A stretch of DNA of 64,000 bases from positions 3,658,001 to 3,722,000 of the forward strand of contig NZ_CP036401.1 of assembly GCF_004322755.1 (NCBI RefSeq). Reading direction: 5' to 3'. Position numbers and translations under genes: made by a program. Below, in pieces: positions 26,176 through 34,788 of this stretch (positions are counted from its first letter, which is position 1; each line of letters starts with the position of its first letter). Source of the DNA: Pseudoduganella albidiflava. Lineage in GTDB: Bacteria; Pseudomonadota; Gammaproteobacteria; Burkholderiales; Burkholderiaceae_D. The notes beneath the pieces are model-generated. The model had not been told where the DNA came from. It saw only the letters and a program-made list of their open reading frames with translations, and did not search any database.

Positions 26176-26880
26176 TCAATGCACCGGCAGCACGAAGTCC
26201 GGATACCGCTCGCGCAGCGCGTCCAGTTCCGACAGCGTGCCGGACAGATGCTTGCGCACCCACGACTGGGCGCGCGCGGCATCGCCGTCGCCGATGGCGC
26301 GGGCGATCTCGGCGTGCTGTTCCAGGATCGACTGGGCCTTGTTGTTCAGCGGCAGGTGCAGCCGGCGCAGCCGGTCCAGGTTACCGCTGCCGTCGCGCAG
26401 CCGTTCCCACAAGCCGGTCAGCAGCGCGGCGTCGTACAGCGTGCGGTGGAATTCCATGTCCACCGCCGTGAAGCTGGCCAGGTCGCCCCGCTCCAGGCAG
26501 GCGCGCTGCCGCTCAACCAGTTCGAGCAGCCGGGCCGCCAGTTGCGGATCGCGCCGCTGGGCCAGGCCATGCACCAGTTCCAGCTCCACCGACAGCCGCA
26601 GGAAATGCGCTTCGCGGGCCGACGACAGGTCGACCGCGCGCACCCGCGTGGCGTGCTGGGGAAAGACTTCGACCAGCTTTTCGTCGTCCAGCCGCGCCAG
26701 CGCATCGCGCACGGGGGTGACCGACACGTCGAAATACCCGGCCAGCTCGTTGCGGGACAGCACGGCGCCGGGCGGCAGCGCCAGGGTAACGATCAGTTCG
26801 CGCAGGTGTTCATACACCTGCAGCGCCGCGCTGCGGGACCGGTCGAGCCGGAAAGTGCCAGGTAAGGTGTGTTCGCTCAT
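26176..26880 (-). CDS. GntR-family regulator (FadR/FCD subfamily)
   Basis: This 234-residue protein has an N-terminal winged helix (LQVYEHLRELIVTLALPPG, LSRNELAGYFDVSVTPVRDAL, about residues 20-85). An all-helical FCD ligand domain follows (about 95-220) with metal/ligand residues in DMEFHRTLYDA and the EQHAEIARAI helix. FCD regulators usually respond to carboxylic acids. The gene is divergent from an MFS transporter gene across 147 bp that carry a perfect 22-bp palindrome, so it may control that transporter; the effector is unknown. Confidence 0.88.
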   Translation of the reverse strand: MSEHTLPGTFRLDRSRSAALQVYEHLRELIVTLALPPGAVLSRNELAGYFDVSVTPVRDALARLDDEKLVEVFPQHATRVRAVDLSSAREAHFLRLSVELELVHGLAQRRDPQLAARLLELVERQRACLERGDLASFTAVDMEFHRTLYDAALLTGLWERLRDGSGNLDRLRRLHLPLNNKAQSILEQHAEIARAIGDGDAARAQSWVRKHLSGTLSELDALRERYPDFVLPVH

Positions 26881-26936
26881 GTCGTCATCGTAATGTGCCC
26901 CGCCCGGATTGTACCGGGAAGCGGGCCTCGCAGCAC

Positions 26937-26958
26937 CGATAAGCCCGGGCTTATCGGT
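26937..26958. promoter_or_regulatory. Perfect 22-bp palindrome, candidate operator
   Basis: CCGATAAGCCC followed by GGGCTTATCGG is fully self-complementary. It lies between the GntR start (26880) and the MFS start (27028), upstream of a plausible rightward promoter (TTGGCC-18-TACGAT ending near 27006). It is a candidate binding site for the neighbouring GntR or LysR regulator. Confidence 0.6.
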
Positions 26959-27027
26959 TGCCGCAGCCGATCCGATTGGCCTTCCCGGCGGATGGCTCCT
27001 ACGATGGTGGCAACGAAAGGAGTCGCC

Positions 27028-28332
27028 ATGACCACCCGATCACCAGCCTCGTCAGCCTCGCCAGCCTCGCCAGCCTCATCAACCTTATCAACCACATCAA
27101 CCTTATCAACCACATCGACCACATCAGCCTCGGCCACGGAACCCGCCGAAGCCGCCGATGCCACCACCCTGGCCGTACCGGACGCGCTGCCGGCCCCGGT
27201 CGCGATCTTCGCCGGGCTGTCCGCCAGCCTGGTGGCGATCGGCCTGGCCCGCTTCGCCTACACGCCGCTGATCCCGCCGCTGATCGAGGCGCACTGGTTC
27301 GGCGCCAGCGACGTCGTCTACCTGGGCGCGGCGAATTTCGCCGGCTATTTCGCCGGCGCGCTGTCCGGCCGGCGCCTCGGTGCACGCTTTTCCCACCGCG
27401 CCATGCTGCGGTGGATGATGGCGCTGGCCGCGCTGTCGTTCGCGGCGTGCGCATGGCCCGTCTCGCTGGCGTGGTATTTCACGTGGCGGCTGGCGTCGGG
27501 CTTCGCCGGCGCGGTGGTGATGGTGCTGGTGGCGCAAACGATCCTGCCGATGGTGGCACCGGCCCGGCGCGGCCTGGCCAGCGGCGCCATCTTCATGGGC
27601 ATCGGCGCCGGGATCGTGGCATCCGGCACGCTGGTGCCGCTGATGATGAAGGCTGGCTTGGGCGCCACCTGGCTCGGCCTGGCCGCGCTGTCGGCCCTGC
27701 TGACCGGCTTGACCTGGCGTGCCTGGCCGGCGCATGCGCCGGTGGCCGCCACCCGCGGCGCGAAGGTGCCCATGCCGGCGGCCGTGCGGCTGCTGTACGC
27801 CGCCTATGCCGCGGTGGCGGTCGGCCTGCTGGGCGCCGCCGTGTTCCTCGTCGATTACGTGGCGCGCGGCCTGGCCCGGGGCACCGGGGCGGGCGCGCTG
27901 TACTGGATCGTGTACGGCGCCGGCGCGCTGTCCGGCCCCGTGCTGTATGGACTGGTGGCGGACCGCATCGGTTTCGGCAGGGCCTTGCGGGGCGGCCTGG
28001 CACTGTCCGGCGCGGCCGCGCTGGCGCTGGCCTATATGGACCACCCGGCCGCGCTGGCCGTGGCCAGCGCCCTGCTGGGCGCGTTCACGCCGGGCGTCGT
28101 CACGCTGATGATCGGCCGCATCCATGAACTGCTGCCGGGCGACAGCCACGCCCAGCATGCGGCCTGGGGCCATTCGACCACGATGTTCGCGCTGTTCCAG
28201 GCACTGGCCGGCTATGCGTTCTCGTTCCTGTTCGCACACAGCGGCGGCCGGCACCATGTGGTCTTCGTCGCCTCCGCGCTGGCGTTCGGTGCCGCGCTGC
28301 TGCTGGAGGCGGCCAGCGCAAGGCGGCGCTGA
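27028..28332 (+). CDS. MFS transporter, YbfB/YjiJ family, with Ser/Thr-repeat N-terminus
   Basis: The protein has 434 residues. An unusual N-terminal leader of about 50 residues (Ser/Thr/Ala-rich) is encoded by 9- and 18-bp tandem repeats. The 12-helix MFS core typical of YbfB/YjiJ proteins follows (AIGLARFAYTPLIPPLI in the first helix, GRRLGARFSHRAMLR loop motif). It is an inner-membrane transporter of unknown substrate. The start is fixed by AAAGGAG 7 nt before the ATG. It lies between a divergent GntR gene and a convergent LysR gene, both candidate regulators. Confidence 0.85.
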   Translation: MTTRSPASSASPASPASSTLSTTSTLSTTSTTSASATEPAEAADATTLAVPDALPAPVAIFAGLSASLVAIGLARFAYTPLIPPLIEAHWFGASDVVYLGAANFAGYFAGALSGRRLGARFSHRAMLRWMMALAALSFAACAWPVSLAWYFTWRLASGFAGAVVMVLVAQTILPMVAPARRGLASGAIFMGIGAGIVASGTLVPLMMKAGLGATWLGLAALSALLTGLTWRAWPAHAPVAATRGAKVPMPAAVRLLYAAYAAVAVGLLGAAVFLVDYVARGLARGTGAGALYWIVYGAGALSGPVLYGLVADRIGFGRALRGGLALSGAAALALAYMDHPAALAVASALLGAFTPGVVTLMIGRIHELLPGDSHAQHAAWGHSTTMFALFQALAGYAFSFLFAHSGGRHHVVFVASALAFGAALLLEAASARRR

Positions 28333-28353
28333 CTTTCGCCGGCGCCGAGCACT

Positions 28354-29307
28354 TCAGCGCTGCCCCGCCACCGCGCACCGCCGCGCTTCCTCGACCGTGA
28401 TCGCCAGGAAGTCCAGCACCACCGGCTGCGTTTCGCCGCTGCGCCAGAACGCGTGCATGGCCAGTGGCGCGAGTTCCGGCACCGCCAGCGCCACCATGCC
28501 GGGCAGCGGCTCGGGCAAGGCGAACGCGGTGGCCAGCATGCCGCCCAGTCCCTCGCGCGCCAGCTGCACGCCGGTCTGCACCTGGCTGGTTTCATACACG
28601 ATGTCCGGCGCGGCGCCCGCATCGCGGCAGGTGGCCAGCACGCGGTCGTAGACGGACGGGTTGACGGCCCGGGCGAACATCACCACGCGCTCCCGGGCCA
28701 GCTGCTCCAGGCTGACCTGCCCGCCCCCGGCCGCGGCCAGCGGGTGATCGTCCCGCACCAGCAGTTTCCAGCCCGCCAGCAGCAGCGGCTCGGCGCTCAC
28801 GGCTCCGTCCGCGGGCAGCCACTGGGCGGGGTCGTCCAGGATGACGGCGATGCCCAGGTCGATGCGGCCGCGCTGCAAGGCCTCGACCTGCGCGGCCGCG
28901 TCCATCTCGTGGCGCGCTGTCCTGATGTCCGGGTACAGGGCGCGCAGCCGCTTCAGCGCGGCGGGCAGCATCGGCACGCTCGCATACTCGACCAGGCCGA
29001 TCGACAGGCGCATGTCGTGCAGGCCGCCGGCCGCCCGGGCGGCGCGCGTGCTTTCCTCGATCAGCCGGAAGACGCCCTGCACGCCATCGCGGAAGATCTC
29101 GCCGGCCGGCGTCAGCGCGATGGCGCGCTGGCCGCGCTCGAACAGCCGCACCCCCACCGATTCCTCGAGCCGGGCGATCTGCTGGCTCAGCGCCGGCTGG
29201 GTGATGAAGCACAGCTCGGCCGCACGGCCGAAGTGCAGTTCCTGCGCCAGTGTCAGGAAGTAATGGAATTGCCGCAGCTCGCCCGTTTTGATCGCCCGAT
29301 TCCTCAT
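28354..29307 (-). CDS. LysR-family transcriptional regulator
   Basis: The protein has 317 residues. The N-terminal HTH (LRQFHYFLTLAQELHFGRAAELCFITQPALSQQIARLE, residues 8-46 in two pieces) is canonical, followed by a type-2 periplasmic-binding-like effector domain (about 90-300). The ATG at 29307 gives the normal LysR start; a longer frame to 29478 adds Arg/Pro-rich residues with no homology. A TTGCCC-18-TACAAT promoter ends 6 nt before the ATG, suggesting a leaderless message. It is convergent with the MFS gene. The target is unknown. Confidence 0.9.
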   Translation of the reverse strand: MRNRAIKTGELRQFHYFLTLAQELHFGRAAELCFITQPALSQQIARLEESVGVRLFERGQRAIALTPAGEIFRDGVQGVFRLIEESTRAARAAGGLHDMRLSIGLVEYASVPMLPAALKRLRALYPDIRTARHEMDAAAQVEALQRGRIDLGIAVILDDPAQWLPADGAVSAEPLLLAGWKLLVRDDHPLAAAGGGQVSLEQLARERVVMFARAVNPSVYDRVLATCRDAGAAPDIVYETSQVQTGVQLAREGLGGMLATAFALPEPLPGMVALAVPELAPLAMHAFWRSGETQPVVLDFLAITVEEARRCAVAGQR

Positions 29308-29313
29308 CGGCCG

Positions 29314-29343
29314 ATTGTAGACGCGCACGCACCCGCCGGGCAA
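29314..29343 (-). promoter_or_regulatory. Promoter of the LysR gene, probably leaderless
   Basis: On the minus strand, -35 TTGCCC (29338-29343), an 18-bp spacer and -10 TACAAT (29314-29319). The ATG begins 6 nt after the -10, leaving no room for a ribosome-binding site. Confidence 0.55.
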
Positions 29344-29546
29344 TGCGCCCGGTGCCGCCGCTCCCGATCGGCGGGGACAAGCTCCCTCTTCCGGCATGGC
29401 TGCCGGCGGAACTCGCCGTTCGACACCCTGCCGTTCAACCCTGCAGCGCGACGAGGCCCATGCCCTGCCGCACGGCACGCGGCGCCACCTGTGGCGCCAT
29501 TTGCGTCGTTATTTCACCTGCCGTTGCGGGCCTGCCAGGTGCCGGC

Positions 29547-29888
29547 TCAGCTGCCCAGCTGATGTTCGTCGCCCGGCTGCTGCGCCGTCTTTGGCCGGAA
29601 TTCCTGGGGGCTCATGCGCATGCGGCCGCGGCGGTCGCCCATCAGGTCGCGCAATTCACGGATCGGAATGCCGCTGGCTTCGTGCATGCGCAGCAGGATC
29701 GTCGCGCCGACCGGCAGCCGGCCGTGGCGGATCTTGCTGAGCACCGGCGGCGCCACTTCCAGCGCGCGCGACAGTGCCGCGTCGTTCTTGGCGTTGAGCC
29801 GCTCGGCCAAGGTGTCGAGCAGGCGGCCGGGGTTGTATGGACCGATGTCGTGATCGGCGCCACTATTGTTGAGTAGGGGTTCCATCAT
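29547..29888 (-). CDS. Small HTH DNA-binding protein
   Basis: This protein of 113 residues contains a helix-turn-helix of lambda-repressor-like type at about 25-80 (LLDTLAERLNAKNDAALSRA then LEVAPPVLSKIRHGRLPVGA). A charged tail rich in Arg, Gln and Pro follows. AAGGAG lies 4 nt before the ATG at 29888 (a second ATG follows directly), which rules out the longer 128-residue frame. It looks like a stand-alone transcriptional regulator. It lies behind an AT-rich divergent region shared with the binding-protein/GGDEF-EAL operon, which it might control; there is no direct evidence. Confidence 0.75.
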   Translation of the reverse strand: MMEPLLNNSGADHDIGPYNPGRLLDTLAERLNAKNDAALSRALEVAPPVLSKIRHGRLPVGATILLRMHEASGIPIRELRDLMGDRRGRMRMSPQEFRPKTAQQPGDEHQLGS

Positions 29889-30179
29889 TTTCTCCTTGTC
29901 AATCGCTACCCGTTCGATATGCAGGCGAAGCAACGCAAATCAACAGGCCGATGACGAAAAAACAGGGGTAATGCAGTAACGATATAAAAGGTTTACACAT
30001 TCAAAAAAACCAACAGGGCGCCACCTGCCAGGCCGGAAAGATTGCCGGGCATTTAACTTATTAATTGTCGGTCATTGCTCAGACGCTATCTTTTTGCGCT
30101 AAAATGCCGTCCGCCGCCGGCTGACCGGCCAATTGGCGGTTCCCTCGGCGTCTGTCGACGCCTCCCCCATGGAGCCTGG
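29889..30179. other. AT-rich divergent promoter region
   Basis: This 291-bp region separates the small HTH gene (leftward) from the PhnD-like/GGDEF-EAL operon (rightward). It is the most AT-rich part of this neighbourhood (about 29930-30110), with A and T runs such as ATATAAAAGG near 29982 and TTTAACTTATTAATTG near 30053. Promoters for both directions are expected here. No unambiguous -35/-10 pair could be assigned. Confidence 0.45.
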
Positions 30180-31040
30180 ATGACCCTGATCCGAACCGCC
30201 GGCCTGTTGGCCGCCTGCGCAGCTGCCACGAGCATTGCGCATGCCGCCCAAGCCACCGCCGCTGGAAGCGAGGCGGTCTACCAGTTCTCGCCCGTGAACC
30301 AGCACAACGTGCAGATCACGGCCGGCTACTGGAACCCCATCATGGAATACATCTCGCGGACCAGCGGCGTGACGCTGCGCCTGAAGCTCGGCCGCACGTC
30401 CGCCGATACCACCAGCTTCGTGCTGGCCCAGGAAGTCGACTTCGCCTTCACCAACCACCTGTTCGCACCGGAGCGCGCAAGCATGGGCTGGCGCGTGCTG
30501 GCCCGCCGCACCGGCACGGCGGTGCGCTCGCAGATCGTCACGCTGGCCACATCGCCGGTGCGCGACCTGAAGGAGCTGGCCGGTTCCGACATCGCCTTCC
30601 CGGGCCCGGAGGCGGCAGTGTCCTACCAGTTCAGCTACGCCGAGCTGGTACGGCGCGATATCCCCGTCAATGTGGTTTTCGGCGGCAATATGGATGGCGC
30701 GTTTGCCCAGCTGGTCAGCGGCAAGGCGCGCGCCGTGGGCGCCAACTCGCAGCTGGCCGAGTCGTTCGTCGCCCGGTCCGGCAAGCCGCTGCGCGTGCTG
30801 TGGCAATCGGCGCCGTTCCACGACCTGGCACTGATGGTGTCGCCCCGCGTGCCGGCCGCCACGGCGGACGCGGTGGCGCGCGCCTTCATCGGCATGGCGG
30901 ACGATCCGCGCGGGCGCCGCGTGCTGGCCGACGCCGCCGCGCTGGTCAGGACGGCACCGTTCGCCTTCGTGCCGGCCACCGACGCGGACTACGACAGTTA
31001 CCGCGATTACCATGGCCGCCTGCCGGCCGGCCTGCGCTGA
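30180..31040 (+). CDS. PhnD-like periplasmic substrate-binding protein
   Basis: The protein has 286 residues. A signal peptide (MTLIRTAGLLAACAAATSIA, cleaved near AHA) precedes a phosphonate/phosphite-type binding fold. It contains YQFSPVNQHNVQITAGYWNP, VDFAFTNHLFAPE, DIAFPGPEAAVSYQFSYAEL and a C-terminal YDSYRDYHGRL. Such proteins normally feed an ABC importer, but no permease or ATPase is nearby. The next gene, 2 nt away, is a sensor GGDEF-EAL protein, so this protein probably senses a ligand for it. The ATG at 30180 has GGAG upstream and starts the signal peptide; an in-frame ATG at 30075 does not. Confidence 0.85.
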   Translation: MTLIRTAGLLAACAAATSIAHAAQATAAGSEAVYQFSPVNQHNVQITAGYWNPIMEYISRTSGVTLRLKLGRTSADTTSFVLAQEVDFAFTNHLFAPERASMGWRVLARRTGTAVRSQIVTLATSPVRDLKELAGSDIAFPGPEAAVSYQFSYAELVRRDIPVNVVFGGNMDGAFAQLVSGKARAVGANSQLAESFVARSGKPLRVLWQSAPFHDLALMVSPRVPAATADAVARAFIGMADDPRGRRVLADAAALVRTAPFAFVPATDADYDSYRDYHGRLPAGLR

Positions 31041-31042
31041 CG

Positions 31043-33832
31043 ATGGCTCCCCTGCGCCACCTGACCCCGCGCACCCTGTGGGGCCGCATGCTCGCGCTGT
31101 ACAGCGCCACGCTGCTGTGCTTCATCGTGCTGGGGCTGGGCACCTACTACCGGCTGCAGTTCGTGCGCGAGATCGAAGACGTGCAGGACACCGCCGGCAT
31201 GCTGGCCGAGGTGGCGTCGCAGGCCGTCGAGGATGGTGTCGTCATCGGCGACTACGACACCGTCCAGCGCACCCTGGCCAAGACGCTGCACTATTCGCCG
31301 TTCCGCGCCGCCGCGTTCATCGACGTGGGCGGCCACACGCTGCGCATCGCCGCCCCGCCGCGCGAGGAAGGCGCGCCGCCCGCCTTTATCGTCGGCATGG
31401 TGGCCCGCCAGCTGTACGACGTCAACCGGCCGATCAGCGTGGGCGGGCGCGACTATGGCGTGATGCGGCTGACCTTCGACGAGGCCGCCATCGCCGAACG
31501 GCTATGGCACATGATCCGCGACGCCGCCCTGCTGGCGGCCTGCTGCGTACTGCTGTCGCTGTTCGCCATGCACCGCCTGCTGCGGCGCTGGCTGCGCCAG
31601 CTGACGCGGCTGCAGCGCTACGAGGAAGACCTGTCGGCCGGCGTCGCCGAAGCGGCCGCCCGGAGCGGCGACGCGCCGCTGGAAATCGAGCAGGCGATGC
31701 GCGCGGTGGACCGCATCACGCACAGCATCCGCAGCCGCTTCGACCAGCGCATCGATACGCTGATCGACTCGCTGATCCAGCACAAGAGCGCGCTCGACGA
31801 AGCGTGCAGCGTGTGCGAGCTCGATCCATCCGGCCGCATCGTCGCCGCGAACGACCGCTACGTGACCGCTTCCGGCTACCGCCGCGACGAATTGCTGATG
31901 ATGCCGATCGACCAGATCGGCGAACTGCTGGAACCGCGGCGCCAGGGCCGCCATGGCGCATCCACCCTCACCTGTGAAGTGCGCCTGCTGGACCGCGCCC
32001 GGCGGCCGCGCTGGCACCGGCGCACGGTGGTACCGATCTTCGACGCCGCGCGCAACGTCGAGAAGTACATCTGCATCGAGATCGACATCACCGATCGCCG
32101 GCGCAGCGAACAGCTGGCGCTGGCCCACGCCTGCAAGCACGAGCAGGCTGCCGCGTTCGCCCGCTGCGCGCTGGTGGAATCGGACTACGACACGCTGTGC
32201 CGCCTGCTGGTGCGCGCCGCCGCCGTGGGCCTGCAGGCCGAATGCGCGGCGCTGGTGCAGCATGCCGACACGGGTTCGCGCTGCGTGGCGGTCTGGCCGC
32301 CGCTGCACCCGGCGCGCGCGGCGAGCGGTAACGGCACGGGCCAGGGTGCCGACTGCGCCGAAGGCAATGCCGGCAACCGCGCCGAGGTGGCGCTGCGCTG
32401 GGGCGATGCGCGCGGCGTGCTGGCCGTGCAGGGCCCCGCCGAGGAAGGCTTCACCGACCATGACCGCTATTTCCTCGACAACCTCGCCGGCACGTTCGCC
32501 AACGCCGTCGAACGCCACGACAGCAGCATGCGGCTGCACTACCTGGCCACGCACGACCCGCTGACATCGCTGCCCAACCGCGCCGCCTTCGGCGAGCGGC
32601 TGGAAGCGACCATCGCCGAAGCCGGCGCGGTGCAATTGCTGGTGATCGACCTGGACCACTTCAAGAACGTCAACGACACGCTGGGCCACGCCGCCGGCGA
32701 CGCGCTCCTGGTGGAAGCGTCGCACCGGCTGCAGGCGGCGCTGCCGCCGCGCGCGTTCGTGGCGCGCCTGGGCGGCGACGAATTCGCCGTCATCTGCCCG
32801 CCCGGCTTCCCGGACGACGCGGCCGACGCGTGTGCCGAAGCACTGGTGGACAGCCTGCACCGCCCGTTCACGCTGGATGGCCAGCAGGTATTCATCGGCG
32901 CCAGCATCGGCGTGGCCTGCGCGCCGCGCGACGGCCGCGCCGCCGACGAGCTGGTGCGCAATGCCGATACCGCGATGTACGCCGCCAAGCAGCACGGCCG
33001 CGCGCGCGGCTGCCGCTTCCGCAGCGAGATGAATGCCCGCGTGGCGCGGCGCCTGGCGCTGGAAACGGGCCTGCGGAGCGCGCTCGACGCCAGCGAATTC
33101 AGGCTTGCCTACCAGCCCAAGCAGGATGTCGCGTCGGGCCGGCTCACGGGCTTCGAGGCGCTGCTGCGCTGGAACGACGCGGCCGGCCCGGTGCAGCCCG
33201 CCGAATTCGTGCCGGTGCTGGAAGACACCGGGCTGATCCTGCCGGTCGGCACCTGGGTGATCCAGTCGGTCTGCGCGCAGGTGCGCGCCTGGCGCGATGC
33301 CGGCATGCCGGCGGTGCCGGTGGCGGTCAACCTGTCGGCCCGCCAGTTCCAGCAGGACGACCTGGTGGATGTGATCCTGGCGGCCGCGCGGAACGCCGGC
33401 ATTTCCCCTTCCGCCCTCGAGTTCGAGCTCACCGAATCCATGCTGATGAGCGACCCGGCCGCCTCGGAAGGCGTGCTGCGGCGGCTGAAGGCGGCCGGCA
33501 TCGGCCTGTCGATCGACGATTTCGGCACCGGCTATTCCAGCCTGTCGTACCTGAAGCGCTTCCCCCTCGACGCGCTGAAGATCGACCGCGCCTTCGTGCG
33601 CGACCTGCCCGCCGACAGCGAAGACCTGGCCATCACGCGCGCCGTGATCGCGCTGGCGCACAGCCTGGGCCTGCGGGTGATCGCCGAGGGCGTCGAGGAC
33701 GCCGCCCAGCTGGCATCGCTGCGCGCCAACGGCTGCGACGAGATCCAGGGCTACCTGTACGGCGAGCCGCTGCCGGCCGACCAGTGCCTGGCGATCTTCG
33801 CCGGAGAGTTGCGGGAACGGACGGTGGCGTGA
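31043..33832 (+). CDS. Membrane PAS-GAF-GGDEF-EAL signalling protein
   Basis: The protein has 929 residues. It has TM1 (about 14-35), a periplasmic domain of about 115 residues resembling CHASE8-like sensors (AVEDGVVIGDYDTVQRTLAK), TM2 (about 158-178), a coiled segment, PAS (about 250-370), GAF (about 385-500), GGDEF (signature 577-581) and EAL (E705 of GFEALLRW, with DDFGTGYSS). The RxxD inhibitory site is missing (an Ala occupies the Asp position), whereas the catalytic motifs are intact. It starts 2 nt after the binding-protein gene, so the two are cotranscribed. A binding protein docking on the periplasmic domain to tune cyclic di-GMP turnover is the inferred mechanism. Confidence 0.9.
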   Translation: MAPLRHLTPRTLWGRMLALYSATLLCFIVLGLGTYYRLQFVREIEDVQDTAGMLAEVASQAVEDGVVIGDYDTVQRTLAKTLHYSPFRAAAFIDVGGHTLRIAAPPREEGAPPAFIVGMVARQLYDVNRPISVGGRDYGVMRLTFDEAAIAERLWHMIRDAALLAACCVLLSLFAMHRLLRRWLRQLTRLQRYEEDLSAGVAEAAARSGDAPLEIEQAMRAVDRITHSIRSRFDQRIDTLIDSLIQHKSALDEACSVCELDPSGRIVAANDRYVTASGYRRDELLMMPIDQIGELLEPRRQGRHGASTLTCEVRLLDRARRPRWHRRTVVPIFDAARNVEKYICIEIDITDRRRSEQLALAHACKHEQAAAFARCALVESDYDTLCRLLVRAAAVGLQAECAALVQHADTGSRCVAVWPPLHPARAASGNGTGQGADCAEGNAGNRAEVALRWGDARGVLAVQGPAEEGFTDHDRYFLDNLAGTFANAVERHDSSMRLHYLATHDPLTSLPNRAAFGERLEATIAEAGAVQLLVIDLDHFKNVNDTLGHAAGDALLVEASHRLQAALPPRAFVARLGGDEFAVICPPGFPDDAADACAEALVDSLHRPFTLDGQQVFIGASIGVACAPRDGRAADELVRNADTAMYAAKQHGRARGCRFRSEMNARVARRLALETGLRSALDASEFRLAYQPKQDVASGRLTGFEALLRWNDAAGPVQPAEFVPVLEDTGLILPVGTWVIQSVCAQVRAWRDAGMPAVPVAVNLSARQFQQDDLVDVILAAARNAGISPSALEFELTESMLMSDPAASEGVLRRLKAAGIGLSIDDFGTGYSSLSYLKRFPLDALKIDRAFVRDLPADSEDLAITRAVIALAHSLGLRVIAEGVEDAAQLASLRANGCDEIQGYLYGEPLPADQCLAIFAGELRERTVA

Positions 33833-33864
33833 GGCGCAGTTGGCGTGCCAATAGCGCTGGCAGC

Positions 33865-33894
33865 TACCCCAAGGGCGAAATGCTGGGGTCAGAC
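33865..33894 (+). repeat. Dispersed palindromic repeat, copy C, left half (split by IS)
   Basis: TACCCCAAGGGCGAAATGC followed by GGGGTCAGAC is the left arm and half of the palindromic core. The core continues after the IS3 element at 35193. The last three bases, GAC (33892-33894), are the target duplication. Confidence 0.85.
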
Positions 33895-33921
33895 TGAGAT
33901 GTCCCGGGTTACGTAGACGCT

Positions 33922-34788
33922 TCAATTAAGCATCTGATGCTGTTTTTCGATTTCGATCGGGCTGCGGTACCCCAGCGTTTGATGGGGCCGCCGCAGATTG
34001 TAGTACAGCTCGATGTAGTCGGATATTTGAGTGATCGCTTCGGCCCGTGTCGTAAAGATGATGTGGCGGGTTTTTTCGTTCTTCACTGTGGAGAAAAAGC
34101 TCTCCGCCACAGCGTTGTCATGACAGTTTCCACGTCGGCTCATACTTGGGATTAAGTCGTTCGTCTCGAGCACGTTCCGATACTCCTTTGAGCCATAAAC
34201 TGAGCCTTGATCGGTATGGCATATTAGTCCTGGTGCCGGCCGGCGCTGCACGATCGCCATCTGGAGCGCGGCAATCGGCAGCGTTGCATCTTGACGAGGG
34301 CTCATGGCCCAGCCAACGATCCGGCGAGCAAACAGGTCAAGAACAATGGCCAAATGTAGCCAGCCTTCGCGGGTGTGGATGGTAGTGATGTCACTGACCC
34401 ATGCCTTGTTCGGTAAGGGCACGGTGAAAACTCGGTCGAGCAAGTTCGGTGCCGGTGGCTCTGTGTGCTGATGGGCACGCATGACGCGAAACTTTGCCTT
34501 GCGCAGTGCCTCAATGCCCTCAAGTTTGCGTAATCGCGCAACGCGATGCTTGCCACACTCTACGCCATCGCTGTTCAGTTGGTGCCACGTCTTCACCGCT
34601 CCCAAAGCCTGGTGACTCGATTCGTGCAGGCACCGAATTTTCTCACGTAGTGAGAGATCCTCCTGGCTACGTCGGCTAGGTGGCCGGCAGCGCCAGGCAT
34701 AAAAGCCGCTGCGACTAATCTCCAGCACGCGGCACAGCGCTTTCACAGGGAAGTGATTGCGGAGTTCTTCAATGGCGGCGTACTTCAC
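33922..34788 (-). CDS. IS3-family transposase OrfB (DDE integrase domain)
   Basis: The protein has 288 residues. An N-terminal HTH_21-like region (VKALCRVLEISRSGFYAW) is followed by the rve catalytic core with the DDE triad: D in WVSDITTI, D in CHTDQGSVYGS and E in NAVAESFFSTVK. It ends with the usual YNLRRPHQTLGYRSPIE. It catalyses strand transfer during transposition, normally as the OrfAB fusion made by -1 frameshifting. The ATG at 34788 overlaps the orfA stop (ATGA). Confidence 0.95.
   Translation of the reverse strand: MKYAAIEELRNHFPVKALCRVLEISRSGFYAWRCRPPSRRSQEDLSLREKIRCLHESSHQALGAVKTWHQLNSDGVECGKHRVARLRKLEGIEALRKAKFRVMRAHQHTEPPAPNLLDRVFTVPLPNKAWVSDITTIHTREGWLHLAIVLDLFARRIVGWAMSPRQDATLPIAALQMAIVQRRPAPGLICHTDQGSVYGSKEYRNVLETNDLIPSMSRRGNCHDNAVAESFFSTVKNEKTRHIIFTTRAEAITQISDYIELYYNLRRPHQTLGYRSPIEIEKQHQMLN

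Noticed and set aside
29343..29876. Plus-strand ORF of 177 codons between the LysR and HTH genes
   Set aside because: It overlaps the well-supported HTH gene in antisense and has no motif or ribosome-binding site.
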